DNA of 56,846 nucleotides from positions 1 to 56,846 of the forward strand of contig NZ_JACYTR010000028.1 in the NCBI RefSeq assembly GCF_014841215.1, read 5' to 3'. The notes below the pieces were generated by a model that saw only the letters and a list, made by a program, of their open reading frames with translations, was not told the DNA's origin and ran no database searches. This document shows, piece by piece, positions 1-8,746 of this stretch (within the stretch, counting starts at the first letter, position 1; every line of letters begins with the position of its first letter). This DNA comes from Pseudomarimonas arenosa. Its GTDB lineage: Bacteria; Pseudomonadota; Gammaproteobacteria; Xanthomonadales; Xanthomonadaceae. The translations under genes were made by a program, and so were the position numbers.

Positions 1-231
1 GCTACGAAGTAGCCGTTGCTGCGTAGCAGCCGAACAACGCGGCAATCGGCGCAAAGGACCTCAGGGCGAATGCCCTGCGTAGCCGCGCAGCGGCCGAATG
101 AGGGCCGTGCCAGCGCCGAAAGACCGCCAACACTCGGTTATCTCAACACCATCGGTCGAAACTCTCGCCCCGCTTGGAATCGCCGGATCTTTCGGCGCGA
201 CCTCATGAAATATCCGGGCTAGACTGCGATC
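1..231. other. Intergenic, no gene recognised
   Basis: No credible coding region, tRNA or terminator was seen in the left edge. The short open frames here have no ribosome binding site and no recognisable protein signature. Confidence 0.5.
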
Positions 232-1098
232 ATGTCACACGTCCCGGTTCACCTACTCAATGCCGACCACCTCGATGCGGTCCCGGCTCATGCTCTCAAT
301 GCCCGGCGCAACGATCACAACCGAGCATTGCGCCACGCGCAGTACCTGATACGACGCAAGCAGGACGGACGCTATCTTGGCCTGATCGGCCGCTGGAACG
401 GCATGTTGCAGTTTCGCGCCTGGCAGGATCGCAGCTGCAGCGTCGAACAACTCGATCCACTGCTGGCCATGCTTGGCCTGCGTCGGCGCGATGCCCTGCA
501 CGGTCGACGGCCAATACGACTGGCGCAACTGCCGAACTGGCAGCTGGCCTTGCCCGGCGTCGGCAACGTACTGCTCGACTGGCTGGACCGGCTCAACGCC
601 ATGGGTATCGATGCCCTGGCCTACAGCGAATCCACCGGCCTGCCCTGGCAATTCGAACCGCCGATCCTGCGCTATGCCGGTCGCGACCGCTTCCAACGGC
701 CGCTCTGGCTGATCGACTCCGCGGCCAAGTCCTGGGCGCGCATGCGCCGTGCTGCCGCCGCCGACGACGTCACTTTGGACGCCATCTCCGGCTTTCGTGG
801 TTATGCCTACCAGTACGGCATTTTTCAGCGCAAACTGGCCCGCGGGCTCAGTATCGAGCAGATCCTGAAGGTCAATGCCGCGCCCGGTTTCAGCGAACAC
901 CACACCGGCCGTGCTCTGGATATCGGCTTCCCTGGCGAGCCTTCCGCCGAGGAAAGCTTCGAACACACACCGGCCTACGCCTGGCTTGACCAACACGCCA
1001 ACGAGTTTGGTTTTCACCTGAGCTACCCGCGCAACAACCCGCACGGCATCAGCTTTGAGCCCTGGCATTGGTGTTGGCATGCGGCACTTCCCATGTAG
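232..1098 (+). CDS. M15B family D-alanyl-D-alanine carboxypeptidase (VanY-like)
   Basis: The product (288 aa) ends in a VanY-type zinc peptidase domain. Visible are the motif EHHTGRALDIGF (about residues 222-233), holding the His and Asp zinc ligands, and the closing EPWHW that supplies the catalytic Glu and last His. The family trims the terminal D-Ala from peptidoglycan stem peptides. The first 130 residues look like a family-specific N-terminal domain. No signal peptide or membrane segment is evident, which is unusual for an enzyme expected in the periplasm, so export is unclear. The ATG start follows only a weak GGG-containing leader. The gene stands alone, followed by a tandem GC-rich repeat. 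Confidence 0.85.
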   Translation: MSHVPVHLLNADHLDAVPAHALNARRNDHNRALRHAQYLIRRKQDGRYLGLIGRWNGMLQFRAWQDRSCSVEQLDPLLAMLGLRRRDALHGRRPIRLAQLPNWQLALPGVGNVLLDWLDRLNAMGIDALAYSESTGLPWQFEPPILRYAGRDRFQRPLWLIDSAAKSWARMRRAAAADDVTLDAISGFRGYAYQYGIFQRKLARGLSIEQILKVNAAPGFSEHHTGRALDIGFPGEPSAEESFEHTPAYAWLDQHANEFGFHLSYPRNNPHGISFEPWHWCWHAALPM

Positions 1099-1363
1099 GG
1101 TGCGCCTCGAGCGCAGCAACGGGCCTCAATTCATCGCCACAGGTCGTCGGGTGGGCCTGTGGCCCACCGCTGCCGCACCATCGAACCTTGCGCCGGTGGG
1201 CGGCACGCCCACCCTACGATGGCCGTCATCGGATTTAACCATTGGGTGCGCCTTGGGCGCAGCAACGGACCTCAATTCATCGCGACAGCCCGTAGACTGG
1301 GCCTGCGGCCCACCGCTGCCGCACCGTCGAACCAAGCGCCGGTGGGCGGCACGCCCACCCTAC
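1096..1363. repeat. Tandem pair of ~120-bp GC-rich repeats
   Basis: Two copies (about 1096-1217 and 1244-1363) run from GGGTGCGCC to GGCACGCCCACCCTAC and differ at only a small fraction of positions. Each contains short inverted repeats such as GGTGGGC/GCCCACC. A related inverted pair occurs at 25884-25949. They sit between convergent genes and may act as a transcription-end structure. Confidence 0.75.
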
Positions 1364-1422
1364 CAAAGCCAGGGCATAGGCTGCGCCGGGGAACACCAAG
1401 GCGCAGCCGATGGTTATGCGGT

Positions 1423-3309
1423 TCAGCCCAACAACGCGTTCGACTCGATCAACTCACCGATCGCACGGATGTCACCATCCATCGCCCGGTCACGGGTCAT
1501 GAACGGAATGCGCTGACGGATCGTCTGCAAGGCCTGCTCCACCTTGGCCGAAGGCGAAAACTCACTGCCCGCGGCCAGCTGACGCAGCAGCTCCGCGCAT
1601 TCGCTGCGGAAGGTGGCAAAGTCGGCGTGATCATGGCGCGGGGCGTTGACCACCTTGGCGCACAGGGCGTCGAGATCGCCGCGTCGGGCAAGACGGCGCG
1701 CCGCGTTGATCATGTCGCGGCGGTAGTCCAAGGCCTGCGCCGCGGTGTACAGCTCCAGCGCAATCACCTGCGCCAGGTCCTCGGTCATGTCCAGAACGTG
1801 ACGCGCTTCGTTGGCGCCCATCGAGACGTGGTCTTCGGCATTGGCCGAGGTCGGGATGGAATATACCGAGGCCGGATGGGCGCGACTGGCCAGATCATTG
1901 ACCAGGGCCGCGGCGGTGTACTGCACGATCATGAAGCCCGAGTCGGTTGCATCTTCGTTGCCGATCAGGAAAGCCGGCAGGCCATCATTGGTGGCCGGAT
2001 CGACCAGCTTGTTAAGGCGGCGCTCGGACAGACTGGCCAGCACCGGGATCGCGGCTTTGACATAGCTCATCACCAGGGCCAGCGGCATGCCATGGAAGTG
2101 ACCGGCCGAGATCACCTGATCCTCGATCACCTGGGCGCCTTCGGCCAGCGGGAACAGCAGCGGATTGTCGGTCACCGCATTCAGTTCCACCTCGATCACG
2201 CGTATCGCCTGCGCCACCGCATCGCGCACCGCGCCGTGCACCTGCGGAATGCAACGCAGGCTGTAGCTATCCTGCGGCTGATGCTTCTTGCCACCACGGA
2301 AAGGCAGGAAGCGCGCGTAGAAGTTCTCCCGCCCATGACGCTGCGCCGGCGGCACCCATTCCCAGCTGATATCGAAATGCTGCGCCTGATCTTCCGGTTC
2401 GGCCCAGCTGTCGGCCTGCCATGTGCGAAAGCGCGGAACCAGGTGATAAGGACAATCGATCAGGCTGGAACCATCGAGCAGGCCACGCAAGGCCGCCGCC
2501 GACTCCACCTGCCCCGGATGCGGGCGCAAGGCATGCACCTTTTCCTCGAAGGCGCGACCGCGGCCGGCAAACGCTTCCAGGGTCATCGCCGCGGCCAGAT
2601 CGGCCTGGGCGATCAGCTTCTCCATCCGCCCCAGTGCCAGGGTGGCAGTGGCCAGCATCTGTGCTGTGCCATTGTTCAGTGCCAACCCTTCCTTGTACGA
2701 CAGTTTGATCGGTGCCAGCCCGGCCCGCTTCAGCGCCTCGCCACCCGGCAGCCGTTCACCGGCGTACCAGGCCTCGCCTTCACCCAGCAACACGATAGCC
2801 AGGTGCGATAGCGGTGCCAGATCGCCGCTGGCACCGACCGAACCCTTTTTCGGCACCACCGGCACCACACCCTGATTCAGCATATCGGTCAGCGCTTGCA
2901 GGGTTTCGACCCGCACGCCGGAATGGCCGCGCATCAGGGTGTTAATGCGGATCAGCAGCATGGCACGCACCACGTCGGCGCTGAACGGCTCGCCCACGCA
3001 CACCGCATGGGTGACGATCAGATTGTGCTGCAGTTCCTCCATCAGGCTGCGCCCCGAGCCATCCTGCTCGCCCAGGGCCTCACGCGCCCGATGCGCGCCC
3101 AGCAGCTTGTCGGCATTGCTGCCGAACCCGGTACTGACGCCGTAGATCGGCTCCTTGCGCCGCACCTGCTCGGTCAGGAAATCGGCTGCAAGTTGCACCC
3201 GCGCCAGACCCACCGGATCGAGTTCGACCCTGGATTGCCCCTCGGCCACTGCGCAGACCTGGGCACGGGTCAACGAGGAGCCGTCGAGACGGATGATTCG
3301 CGTGCTCAT
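1423..3309 (-). CDS. hutH: Histidine ammonia-lyase family enzyme (MIO-dependent), with a large insertion
   Basis: This 628-aa protein belongs to the MIO-cofactor aromatic amino acid lyases, which deaminate His, Tyr or Phe. The Ala-Ser-Gly triad that cyclises to MIO lies at 160-162 within [14 protein letters not shown]. Residues matching the histidine-specific set of Pseudomonas HutH are all visible: Y56, H101, N213, Q346, Y349, R352, F405 and E519. The family is usually about 510 aa. Here about 58 residues rich in Trp, Arg and Glu are inserted between roughly 286 and 344, just before QDSYSLRC, and the C-terminus is also long. The start overlaps the hisS stop (ATGA) and has a GAGGTG site, so translation is probably coupled to hisS. 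No hutU, hutI or hutG is nearby. Histidine is the best substrate guess. Confidence 0.85.
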   Translation of the reverse strand: MSTRIIRLDGSSLTRAQVCAVAEGQSRVELDPVGLARVQLAADFLTEQVRRKEPIYGVSTGFGSNADKLLGAHRAREALGEQDGSGRSLMEELQHNLIVTHAVCVGEPFSADVVRAMLLIRINTLMRGHSGVRVETLQALTDMLNQGVVPVVPKKGSVGASGDLAPLSHLAIVLLGEGEAWYAGERLPGGEALKRAGLAPIKLSYKEGLALNNGTAQMLATATLALGRMEKLIAQADLAAAMTLEAFAGRGRAFEEKVHALRPHPGQVESAAALRGLLDGSSLIDCPYHLVPRFRTWQADSWAEPEDQAQHFDISWEWVPPAQRHGRENFYARFLPFRGGKKHQPQDSYSLRCIPQVHGAVRDAVAQAIRVIEVELNAVTDNPLLFPLAEGAQVIEDQVISAGHFHGMPLALVMSYVKAAIPVLASLSERRLNKLVDPATNDGLPAFLIGNEDATDSGFMIVQYTAAALVNDLASRAHPASVYSIPTSANAEDHVSMGANEARHVLDMTEDLAQVIALELYTAAQALDYRRDMINAARRLARRGDLDALCAKVVNAPRHDHADFATFRSECAELLRQLAAGSEFSPSAKVEQALQTIRQRIPFMTRDRAMDGDIRAIGELIESNALLG

Positions 3310-4718
3310 GCTGACACCTCGTTACCCGAACCGATGGCAGAGGATCCCATGGCACGCGACTGCTCGATCTCCACTCTTAGCGTGCTTGCCAGCTCGGCGC
3401 GGGCCACTTCGAACTGCTCCTGCTTGCGCATGTCCTTGACCGACACCACGTCGCGCGCCTCCTCGTCCTCACCGAGCATCACCACGAAGCGGATGCCCGC
3501 GCGATCGGCATGTTGCAACTGCTTGCCGAGCTTCTTCGCCTCAAGCTGCACTTCGGTATTGATCCCGGCGGCACGCAGCTGCTGCGCCAACGCCAGATAC
3601 TTCGGCAAGCGCGCTTCATCGAGCTGGGCCACCATCACTTCCACACTGGATTCCGCTGTGCTGATCAGGCCCGCCTCACGCAATTGCCAATAGAGTCGGG
3701 TAGCACCGATGGAAATCCCCACGCCAGGCAGTTTCGACTTGGTGTAATGACCGGCCAGATTTTCGTAACGGCCACCCGAACACACCGAGCCGATCTGCGG
3801 GTAATCATTGAGAATGGTCTCAAACACCGTGCCGGTGTAGTAGTCGAGCCCACGTGCGATTGACAGATTAAGGCAGTAACGCTGTTCCGGCACGCCGAAA
3901 TCCTTCAACAGACCCAGCACCTCACGCAGCTCGGACAGGCCCTGGTTGAACACCTCGTTGCCCTGCCCTAAGGCCTCCAGCCTGGCCAGCGCATTGTCGT
4001 AGCCGCTCGACCTGACCTGGACAAAGCCCAGCAAGCGATCCACCGCCGCGCCATCCATCGCAAAGCCTTCCCCGGTCAGCGTTTCGCCAACCGCTTCGGC
4101 GCCGCGCTTGTCCAGCTTGTCGACCTCACGCAACACCAGGGTCTGCTGCTCGGGATCGTCAAGGCCGAGACCTTCGAGGAAACCACGCATCAGCTTGCGA
4201 TTGTTGAGGTGCACAGTGAACTCGCCGACTTCCAGTTCACTGAACACGGCATTGATTACTGCCGGCAGCTCGGCGTCGTAGCGGATCGACAAGGCATCCT
4301 TGCCGATGATGTCGACATCGCACTGATAGAACTCGCGGAACCGGCCACGCTGAGCACGCTCGCCGCGATACACGCGCTGGATCTGATAGCGACGGAACGG
4401 AAACGCCAGTTTGTGCTCGTGCTCGGCCACGTAGCGCGCCAGCGGCACGGTGAGATCGAAACGCAACGCCAGTTCGGGGGTGGCACCGGGCTCGGCCGCC
4501 TGCAGCGCGCCGGTCGACTGCAGGAAATATACCTGCCGCTCGGTTTCGCCACCGGTCTTGGTCAGCAACACCTCGGACAACTCCATCACCGGGGTTTCCA
4601 CCGGCAGGAAGCCAAAGCGTTCGTAACTACGGCGAATGGTATCCAACATGCCCTGGAATGCGATCTGATCCAAGGGCAGCAATTCCAGGGTGCCGGGGGC
4701 GGTGCGCGGCTTGATCAA
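3306..4718 (-). CDS. hisS: Histidyl-tRNA synthetase
   Basis: This class II aminoacyl-tRNA synthetase charges tRNA-His in the cytoplasm. Class II motif 2 ([19 protein letters not shown], about residues 121-139), the histidine A signature [11 protein letters not shown], and SGGRYENL are all present, followed by an anticodon-binding domain (about 365-455). At 470 aa it is longer than the E. coli enzyme (424 aa) but within the range of longer forms. The start appears to be TTG, preceded by GGAGTAAG about 9 bases upstream. The usual RGxxD near the N-terminus is replaced by [10 protein letters not shown]. The stop overlaps the start of the ammonia-lyase gene by four bases, an unusual partnership. 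Confidence 0.95.
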   Translation of the reverse strand: MIKPRTAPGTLELLPLDQIAFQGMLDTIRRSYERFGFLPVETPVMELSEVLLTKTGGETERQVYFLQSTGALQAAEPGATPELALRFDLTVPLARYVAEHEHKLAFPFRRYQIQRVYRGERAQRGRFREFYQCDVDIIGKDALSIRYDAELPAVINAVFSELEVGEFTVHLNNRKLMRGFLEGLGLDDPEQQTLVLREVDKLDKRGAEAVGETLTGEGFAMDGAAVDRLLGFVQVRSSGYDNALARLEALGQGNEVFNQGLSELREVLGLLKDFGVPEQRYCLNLSIARGLDYYTGTVFETILNDYPQIGSVCSGGRYENLAGHYTKSKLPGVGISIGATRLYWQLREAGLISTAESSVEVMVAQLDEARLPKYLALAQQLRAAGINTEVQLEAKKLGKQLQHADRAGIRFVVMLGEDEEARDVVSVKDMRKQEQFEVARAELASTLRVEIEQSRAMGSSAIGSGNEVSA

Positions 4719-4954
4719 GTCTGCTTACTCCGAGCGATTTCAAGCCCACCATTCTAGCGGGCAATTGCAATACCGGCTCAGCTTCCAGACTGCGGCAAGC
4801 ACCGGCGGCTCAACGGCTGACTTGGAGCCATTTGCCACCAAGGGCAGCGCCAGACTGTTCAGACCCGGCAATTCATGGCAGAATTGCGGGCTTGTCGCGG
4901 CCGTTGAGCCGCCCTTGCTGCTGCGCAATACCCCACGGGAACGGTTCCTAACGC

Positions 4955-5173
4955 ATGTCCAAAGACGATTCCATCGAAATGGAAGGCACGGTCACGGAGG
5001 CCCTGCCCAACACCATGTTCCGAGTCAAGCTGGAAAACGGCCACGTGGTGATCGCCCACATTTCCGGCCGCATGCGCAAGAACTACATCCGCATTCTCAC
5101 CGGCGACAAGGTGAAGGTCGAAATGACCCCCTACGACTTGACCAAGGGTCGAATCACCTACCGCATGAAGTAG
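4955..5173 (+). CDS. infA: Translation initiation factor IF-1
   Basis: A 72-aa, S1-type OB-fold protein ([20 protein letters not shown] through KGRITYRMK) with the exact family length. IF-1 binds the ribosomal A site of the 30S subunit during initiation. It is divergent from hisS. In related bacteria infA sits near clpA/clpS; here about 6.6 kb of accessory genes separates them. The leader has no strong Shine-Dalgarno sequence. Confidence 0.97.
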   Translation: MSKDDSIEMEGTVTEALPNTMFRVKLENGHVVIAHISGRMRKNYIRILTGDKVKVEMTPYDLTKGRITYRMK

Positions 5174-5216
5174 GCGCCGGCCAGTCGGCCTTGAGTTCTC
5201 CCTGCAGACAGAAACC

Positions 5217-5243
5217 GCGTCCGCCAACGGCTTGAGCGGACGC
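5217..5243 (+). terminator. Stem-loop downstream of infA
   Basis: An 8-bp perfect stem, GCGTCCGC (5217-5224) and GCGGACGC (5236-5243), starts 44 bases after the infA stop. It lacks a clear U tract, so terminator function is only likely. Confidence 0.4.
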
Positions 5244-5316
5244 CTGCCCGTTCCTGGTCGAAATGCCTGCCAGGGGGCCGCCGCGCTATAGGTCCCCGAC
5301 TGACGTCGGCTGGCGC

Positions 5317-5873
5317 TCACAACGACTCCCGGCCAACTCCCCGCGGTTCAGTCAGCGCAATGAGAATATCGGCGTACCAAGCACAGTTAAGCCCCAAGGC
5401 TTCATCCTTGCCCAGGTCGCGCGTGCCGAGATCCAAGCGCGCCGAGTGAACGCCAAGCAACATCCAGGGCAGGTCACCTCGTACTCGCTCCGACTCATGC
5501 ATGCGCATCACGACTGGCCCCCGCTGGTGCCTCGGTGGGTACGCGCCTCGGTCAGGAAATACCCCGCCCCCTGGAAACGCAATCCGAACGAGGAGGCGAT
5601 CACCGCCTGACGCACCACTGGCATGTGATGCAGAAGGTCATGAAAGCCCAATGGAAAACCGACCACCAGCAACGCGCTACCCACTTCAATCACGGCGGCG
5701 TTGGGCGGCAGATGAGCAGGAGTAAAGGCGCGGTAAACGACGGAGCTGGGCAACGTAGGTGTTGGATTCCGGGCAAACCAATCGGCAGGCGAGTGTGGCG
5801 CGGCTCTGCCGTGACCGGCTTGCCGTGAGCTTGTCGAACGATTCCGCCAGACGCCACCCGGATGAGTGAGCAT
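5317..5873 (-). pseudogene. Trypsin-like serine protease domain protein, frameshifted remnant
   Basis: Two minus-strand frames join into one recognisable protein. Frame one gives VYRAFTPAHLPP, then VEVGS-like and VGFPLGFHDLLHHMPVVR segments and the serine loop THRGTSGG. It then ends at a stop beside 5508. The frame starting at 5511 continues at once with VMRMHESERVRGDLPW, LLGVHSARLD and ALGLNCAWYADIL. Restoring one base near 5517-5521 would read TSGGPVVMRM, as expected for a trypsin-like peptidase, so a single-base deletion broke the gene next to the catalytic serine loop. The 5' part, including the His and Asp regions, is not readable; a repeat motif (AGCTTGTCGAACG) lies there. It looks decayed. 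Confidence 0.65.
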
Positions 5874-5975
5874 GTCGCCATACTGATCCGATCCAGCTCA
5901 ATCGCCAGCGAATGTCGCTCGATCAATCGTGTCAAGCACCATCATGCCGCGCCCCCTCGATCTGAGCCATCCGCT

Positions 5976-6677
5976 TCATTGAGAAGGCAGATGTGTGCTG
6001 AGATTCATCACGAATATTTCCACTCGACGATTCTGTTCCCGACCGTAGTCCGACCGATTATCGCCGACAGGGGCGTGGCTACCCAGAGCCTCGACGTGAA
6101 CGCGTGAGCCCTGAACACCTCGTTTCATCAGAAATGACTTGACAGCCTCAGCGCGCTGTTCGGACAACAGATGGTTGCGTTGCGGGTCACCAATGCTGTC
6201 TGCATGCCCAACCACTTTGATCTCGAGCTCGGGATGCCGACTCAGGTAGCGTGCAACCTCCGAAAGTGCGCCTGTGTCGCTCGACAAGTCGATTTCTCCA
6301 CGCGCGAATGGAATCTCGGCCAACGCCATACCCCACGTAGTGTAGTCGGAGAGTTCAGACGCTTTGCTCTGGCTATGCCGCCGAGTTGCGCGACCGGGGT
6401 GCGCATTCGACGCATCGGCAAGGTCGGCCGCCGGCGCGTCCGACGCAACAAGCTCTTGATCGTCTCGCCTCGCGATCCTGGCATCAAACGCTTCCCGTCG
6501 AGCCGATTCTGAGGCATCCGCGGCGATCCATGCGCGGTAGGCCGAAGTTGGCGCCTGCCCTGGATCACCATTCGTCTGATGCGTGTGGGACGGAACGACC
6601 GAACACGAGGACAACAAGCCAGCACAAGACATCATGCTCAAAGCGACGGCCACAAAGAGCGGGCGATCAGCTCTCAC
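5976..6677 (-). CDS. OmpA-family lipoprotein
   Basis: The 233-aa product begins with a hydrophobic signal and a lipobox-like LSSC (Cys25), so it is probably a lipid-anchored envelope protein. Residues about 120-228 form an OmpA C-terminal domain with HADSIGDPQRNHLLSEQRA and NRRVEIFV, the region that binds peptidoglycan diaminopimelate in this family. Between signal and domain lies a low-complexity linker rich in Ala, Asp and Arg. The start is GTG and overlaps the end of the upstream small open frame by 11 bases. ATG codons at residues 15-16 are alternatives but would shorten the signal. The specific role is unknown. Confidence 0.8.
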   Translation of the reverse strand: MRADRPLFVAVALSMMSCAGLLSSCSVVPSHTHQTNGDPGQAPTSAYRAWIAADASESARREAFDARIARRDDQELVASDAPAADLADASNAHPGRATRRHSQSKASELSDYTTWGMALAEIPFARGEIDLSSDTGALSEVARYLSRHPELEIKVVGHADSIGDPQRNHLLSEQRAEAVKSFLMKRGVQGSRVHVEALGSHAPVGDNRSDYGREQNRRVEIFVMNLSTHLPSQ

Positions 6678-6903
6678 CGCGAAGTGTCCGTTCGACCGGA
6701 GTTTCCTCTGGCATCACACGTGGCTTGATTTGGATCGACTTGAACCGAGATTCAGCATCAGGCGCCAATGGACCGCCTTGCGATGTTGGGGCCAAATGTT
6801 GGCCCGATCCATGCTTTCCATCGCCTGTCGACGGAGGTGACTGAGCGCGCGGCATCGTATCTAACACGACGCTGAGTCGGGGTGTTCGTTGGTGGGTCTT
6901 CAT
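6667..6903 (-). CDS. Small hypothetical protein upstream of the OmpA-like gene
   Basis: A 78-aa frame starts at an ATG (MKTHQRTPRLSVVL) preceded by CCGGAG with about 7 bases spacing. It overlaps the OmpA-like gene by 11 bases, suggesting translational coupling. The protein is Pro/Ser/Gly-rich and matches nothing I recognise. The ribosome site and overlap support a gene; the low-complexity composition argues caution. Confidence 0.4.
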   Translation of the reverse strand: MKTHQRTPRLSVVLDTMPRAQSPPSTGDGKHGSGQHLAPTSQGGPLAPDAESRFKSIQIKPRVMPEETPVERTLRGES

Positions 6904-7094
6904 TGGCAGCTCCGGGAGAGTGTTGCGTGACGAGATAGACATTGCAAACCTCAGCATTGTCAAAGCAGCTTGCGCCTACTCAGGCGAGCCGTCGGTGCGT
7001 GGGCACACGCAGCACCACCCAACGAAACGCATTGTTGCGCGTCTATCATGAGAAAAAGCCGACCGGAGAAATGACTCTGCCGGTCGGCGTGCAT

Positions 7095-7235
7095 CGGCTT
7101 GCCTCGCGCGCAGCAACGTAGTCGCTGTGAAGCGCCCGCGCGTACGGGCATGCTCGTCGTGAGCCTGTCGAACGGTACCGGATGCGCGGGACTGGAGGTT
7201 GATCAGGATGTTCAAACTTCAGGTTACCGAATCAA
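7095..7235. repeat. Dispersed repeat copy (TTGAAC stem-loop family)
   Basis: On the minus strand this reads CTGAAGTTTGAACATCCTG, followed by a stretch with CGTACGCGCGGGCGCT and CAGCGACTACGTTGCTGCGC. The same order of blocks is found on the plus strand at about 19563-19660, and its first block again at 56458-56492. The copy lies in a 370-bp gap (6904-7275) that has no other feature I can support. Confidence 0.6.
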
Positions 7236-7275
7236 TCACTCATCCGGCCGCGCGCATAAAGCTCGCTCAACCCGA

Positions 7276-7728
7276 CTACTGCTTACGAACCGTCGGCATG
7301 TTGACCTTATCGATCTTGTGGATCAGTCCATTGCTTGAGGCAATGTCGATGGAGGTCACGTTAGCGCCGTCGATGCTGAAACTGGCGCCTACTGACTTGA
7401 CCGGTGCGGACTCGCCTTGCACCGTTGCAGCCGAAGTCGACTTGCCCATGTCGGCAGCTGTGCGCCGCCCCTTGACCACGTGATAGTTCAGAATCGAGGC
7501 AAGTTCGGTCTTGTTTTCCGGCTTGAGCAAACGATCAAGTCCGCCGTCAGGCAGCTTGTCGAACGCAGCATCAGTGGGCGCAAACACGGTAAACGGGCCT
7601 GGCCCGCGCAGGATGTCGCCTAGGCCCGCCAACTCCACCGCTTTCGCAAACGTGTTGAGTTCACCGTGACTGGAGGCGGTCTCCAGCAAATTCTTGCCAC
7701 TGGGCTTCGGAATGGATTGGATGCTCAT
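7276..7728 (-). CDS. Fasciclin (FAS1) domain protein
   Basis: A single FAS1 domain fills this 150-aa protein. The diagnostic blocks are present: FTVFAPTDAAFDKLP (H1 region), ILNYHVVKGR and NGLIHKIDKVNMP at the end. FAS1 domains mediate adhesion or ligand binding and are normally secreted. Here no signal peptide is visible (MSIQSIPKPSGKNLLETAS), so either it stays in the cytoplasm or it leaves by another route. The start is supported by AAGGAT 6 bases upstream. It is a solitary gene in the accessory stretch. Confidence 0.88.
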   Translation of the reverse strand: MSIQSIPKPSGKNLLETASSHGELNTFAKAVELAGLGDILRGPGPFTVFAPTDAAFDKLPDGGLDRLLKPENKTELASILNYHVVKGRRTAADMGKSTSAATVQGESAPVKSVGASFSIDGANVTSIDIASSNGLIHKIDKVNMPTVRKQ

Positions 7729-8211
7729 GAATGTATCCTTGCTGCGGGGCTCGAGATCGATGAGCCAGATGCGGCAGCGGCCGCAGACGCCGTCAGCAAG
7801 TGCCGACGGATCGAGGCTCAGGGCGTCGAGGAAGGGAATGGAAGGCGCGGCTGAGTGGCCGTTACGACCTTGCGTCGTAGTGCGAAGCCAGCATGCGCCT
7901 TGCTAGCTGAACCTAACGAATTGCTGGAAAACCTCCATCCAGGAGGTAGTCAGCGAAAACGGCCGCGGCATTGCCGCGGGTCTCTGGCCCTGCGCCAGCG
8001 CCATCGAAGCAGCGCGAAAGCCGAGAGCGTCGACCGCAGAAAGGTGCTTCGCCAGCCTGAGCTGAGCGCGCGCTGCGTCGGAGACTGCTCTCATCCCATC
8101 GCTTCACTGCCCCTGCGACCCTGTCAGATCTTCCAGCTTGTTGCGCTGGCCATCCTGTCGAAGAGTGGGAGCCACGGTGCATCCGCACCGCGTTGGTCCG
8201 AGGAGCAGACC

Positions 8212-8727
8212 ATGTTGGAGCTTCTGCGCAAGATCATCGGGCAACCGCCCGCGCCGCCAGTGGAAAGGCCCGTCGTGCGCCTTTCTACTACCCCCAGTCG
8301 CACGCCCAGCTTCGACTCGCGTCTGATCGATGTGTTGAAGCAGGACCATGCCGACCTGGTCGATCTGTTCCAGCAGATTGGACTGTGCGCCGAGCAGCGT
8401 CGCTATGCCGAAGTAGCGCCGATGCTACTGGCCTTCAAGACACGCCTCGAAAGCCATCTGATCGCCGAGAACGTGCGCTTTTACAACTACGTTGAGCGCA
8501 GCCTGGACGGCGATGAGGAGAACTACGCCTTGATGCGCAGCTTTCGCCGCGAGATGAACGGCATTGCCCGCGGCGTGGTCGACTTCGTCAAAGCCTACCA
8601 GCAGCATCCGCTGGACGATGACAGCCGCCAGGCCTTTCTGCGCGACTACCGGCAAATAGGCGGCTTGCTCACCCAGCGCATCGAGCGTGAAGAAAGCAGC
8701 CTGTATCCGCTGTATCAACCAATTTGA
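8212..8727 (+). CDS. Hemerythrin-like (HHE) domain protein
   Basis: This 171-aa protein has the helical HHE pattern: DHADLVDLFQQI (H46), HLIAE (H82, E86) and a final EREESSLYPLY (about residues 158-168). HHE proteins carry a di-iron centre for oxygen, nitric oxide or redox sensing, but some canonical His positions (for example before the last EE) are replaced here, so metal content is uncertain. The chosen ATG has GAGGAG 6 bases upstream; a longer frame runs upstream without a ribosome site. The DUF3050 gene follows after 19 bases, suggesting an operon. Confidence 0.75.
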   Translation: MLELLRKIIGQPPAPPVERPVVRLSTTPSRTPSFDSRLIDVLKQDHADLVDLFQQIGLCAEQRRYAEVAPMLLAFKTRLESHLIAENVRFYNYVERSLDGDEENYALMRSFRREMNGIARGVVDFVKAYQQHPLDDDSRQAFLRDYRQIGGLLTQRIEREESSLYPLYQPI

Positions 8728-8746
8728 TAGCGCAGCGAGGCATCCG

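Noticed and set aside
16-222. Short open frame at the left edge
   Set aside because: No ribosome site, motif or plausible composition.
253-1119. Long minus-strand open frame opposite the M15 peptidase gene
   Set aside because: It mirrors a well-supported gene; typical of GC-rich DNA.
1159-2811. 550-codon frame opposite the ammonia-lyase gene
   Set aside because: Antisense shadow; Arg/Gln-rich translation without family features.
6960-7215. Small frames in the OmpA-FAS1 gap
   Set aside because: They overlap the dispersed repeat copy and lack ribosome sites.
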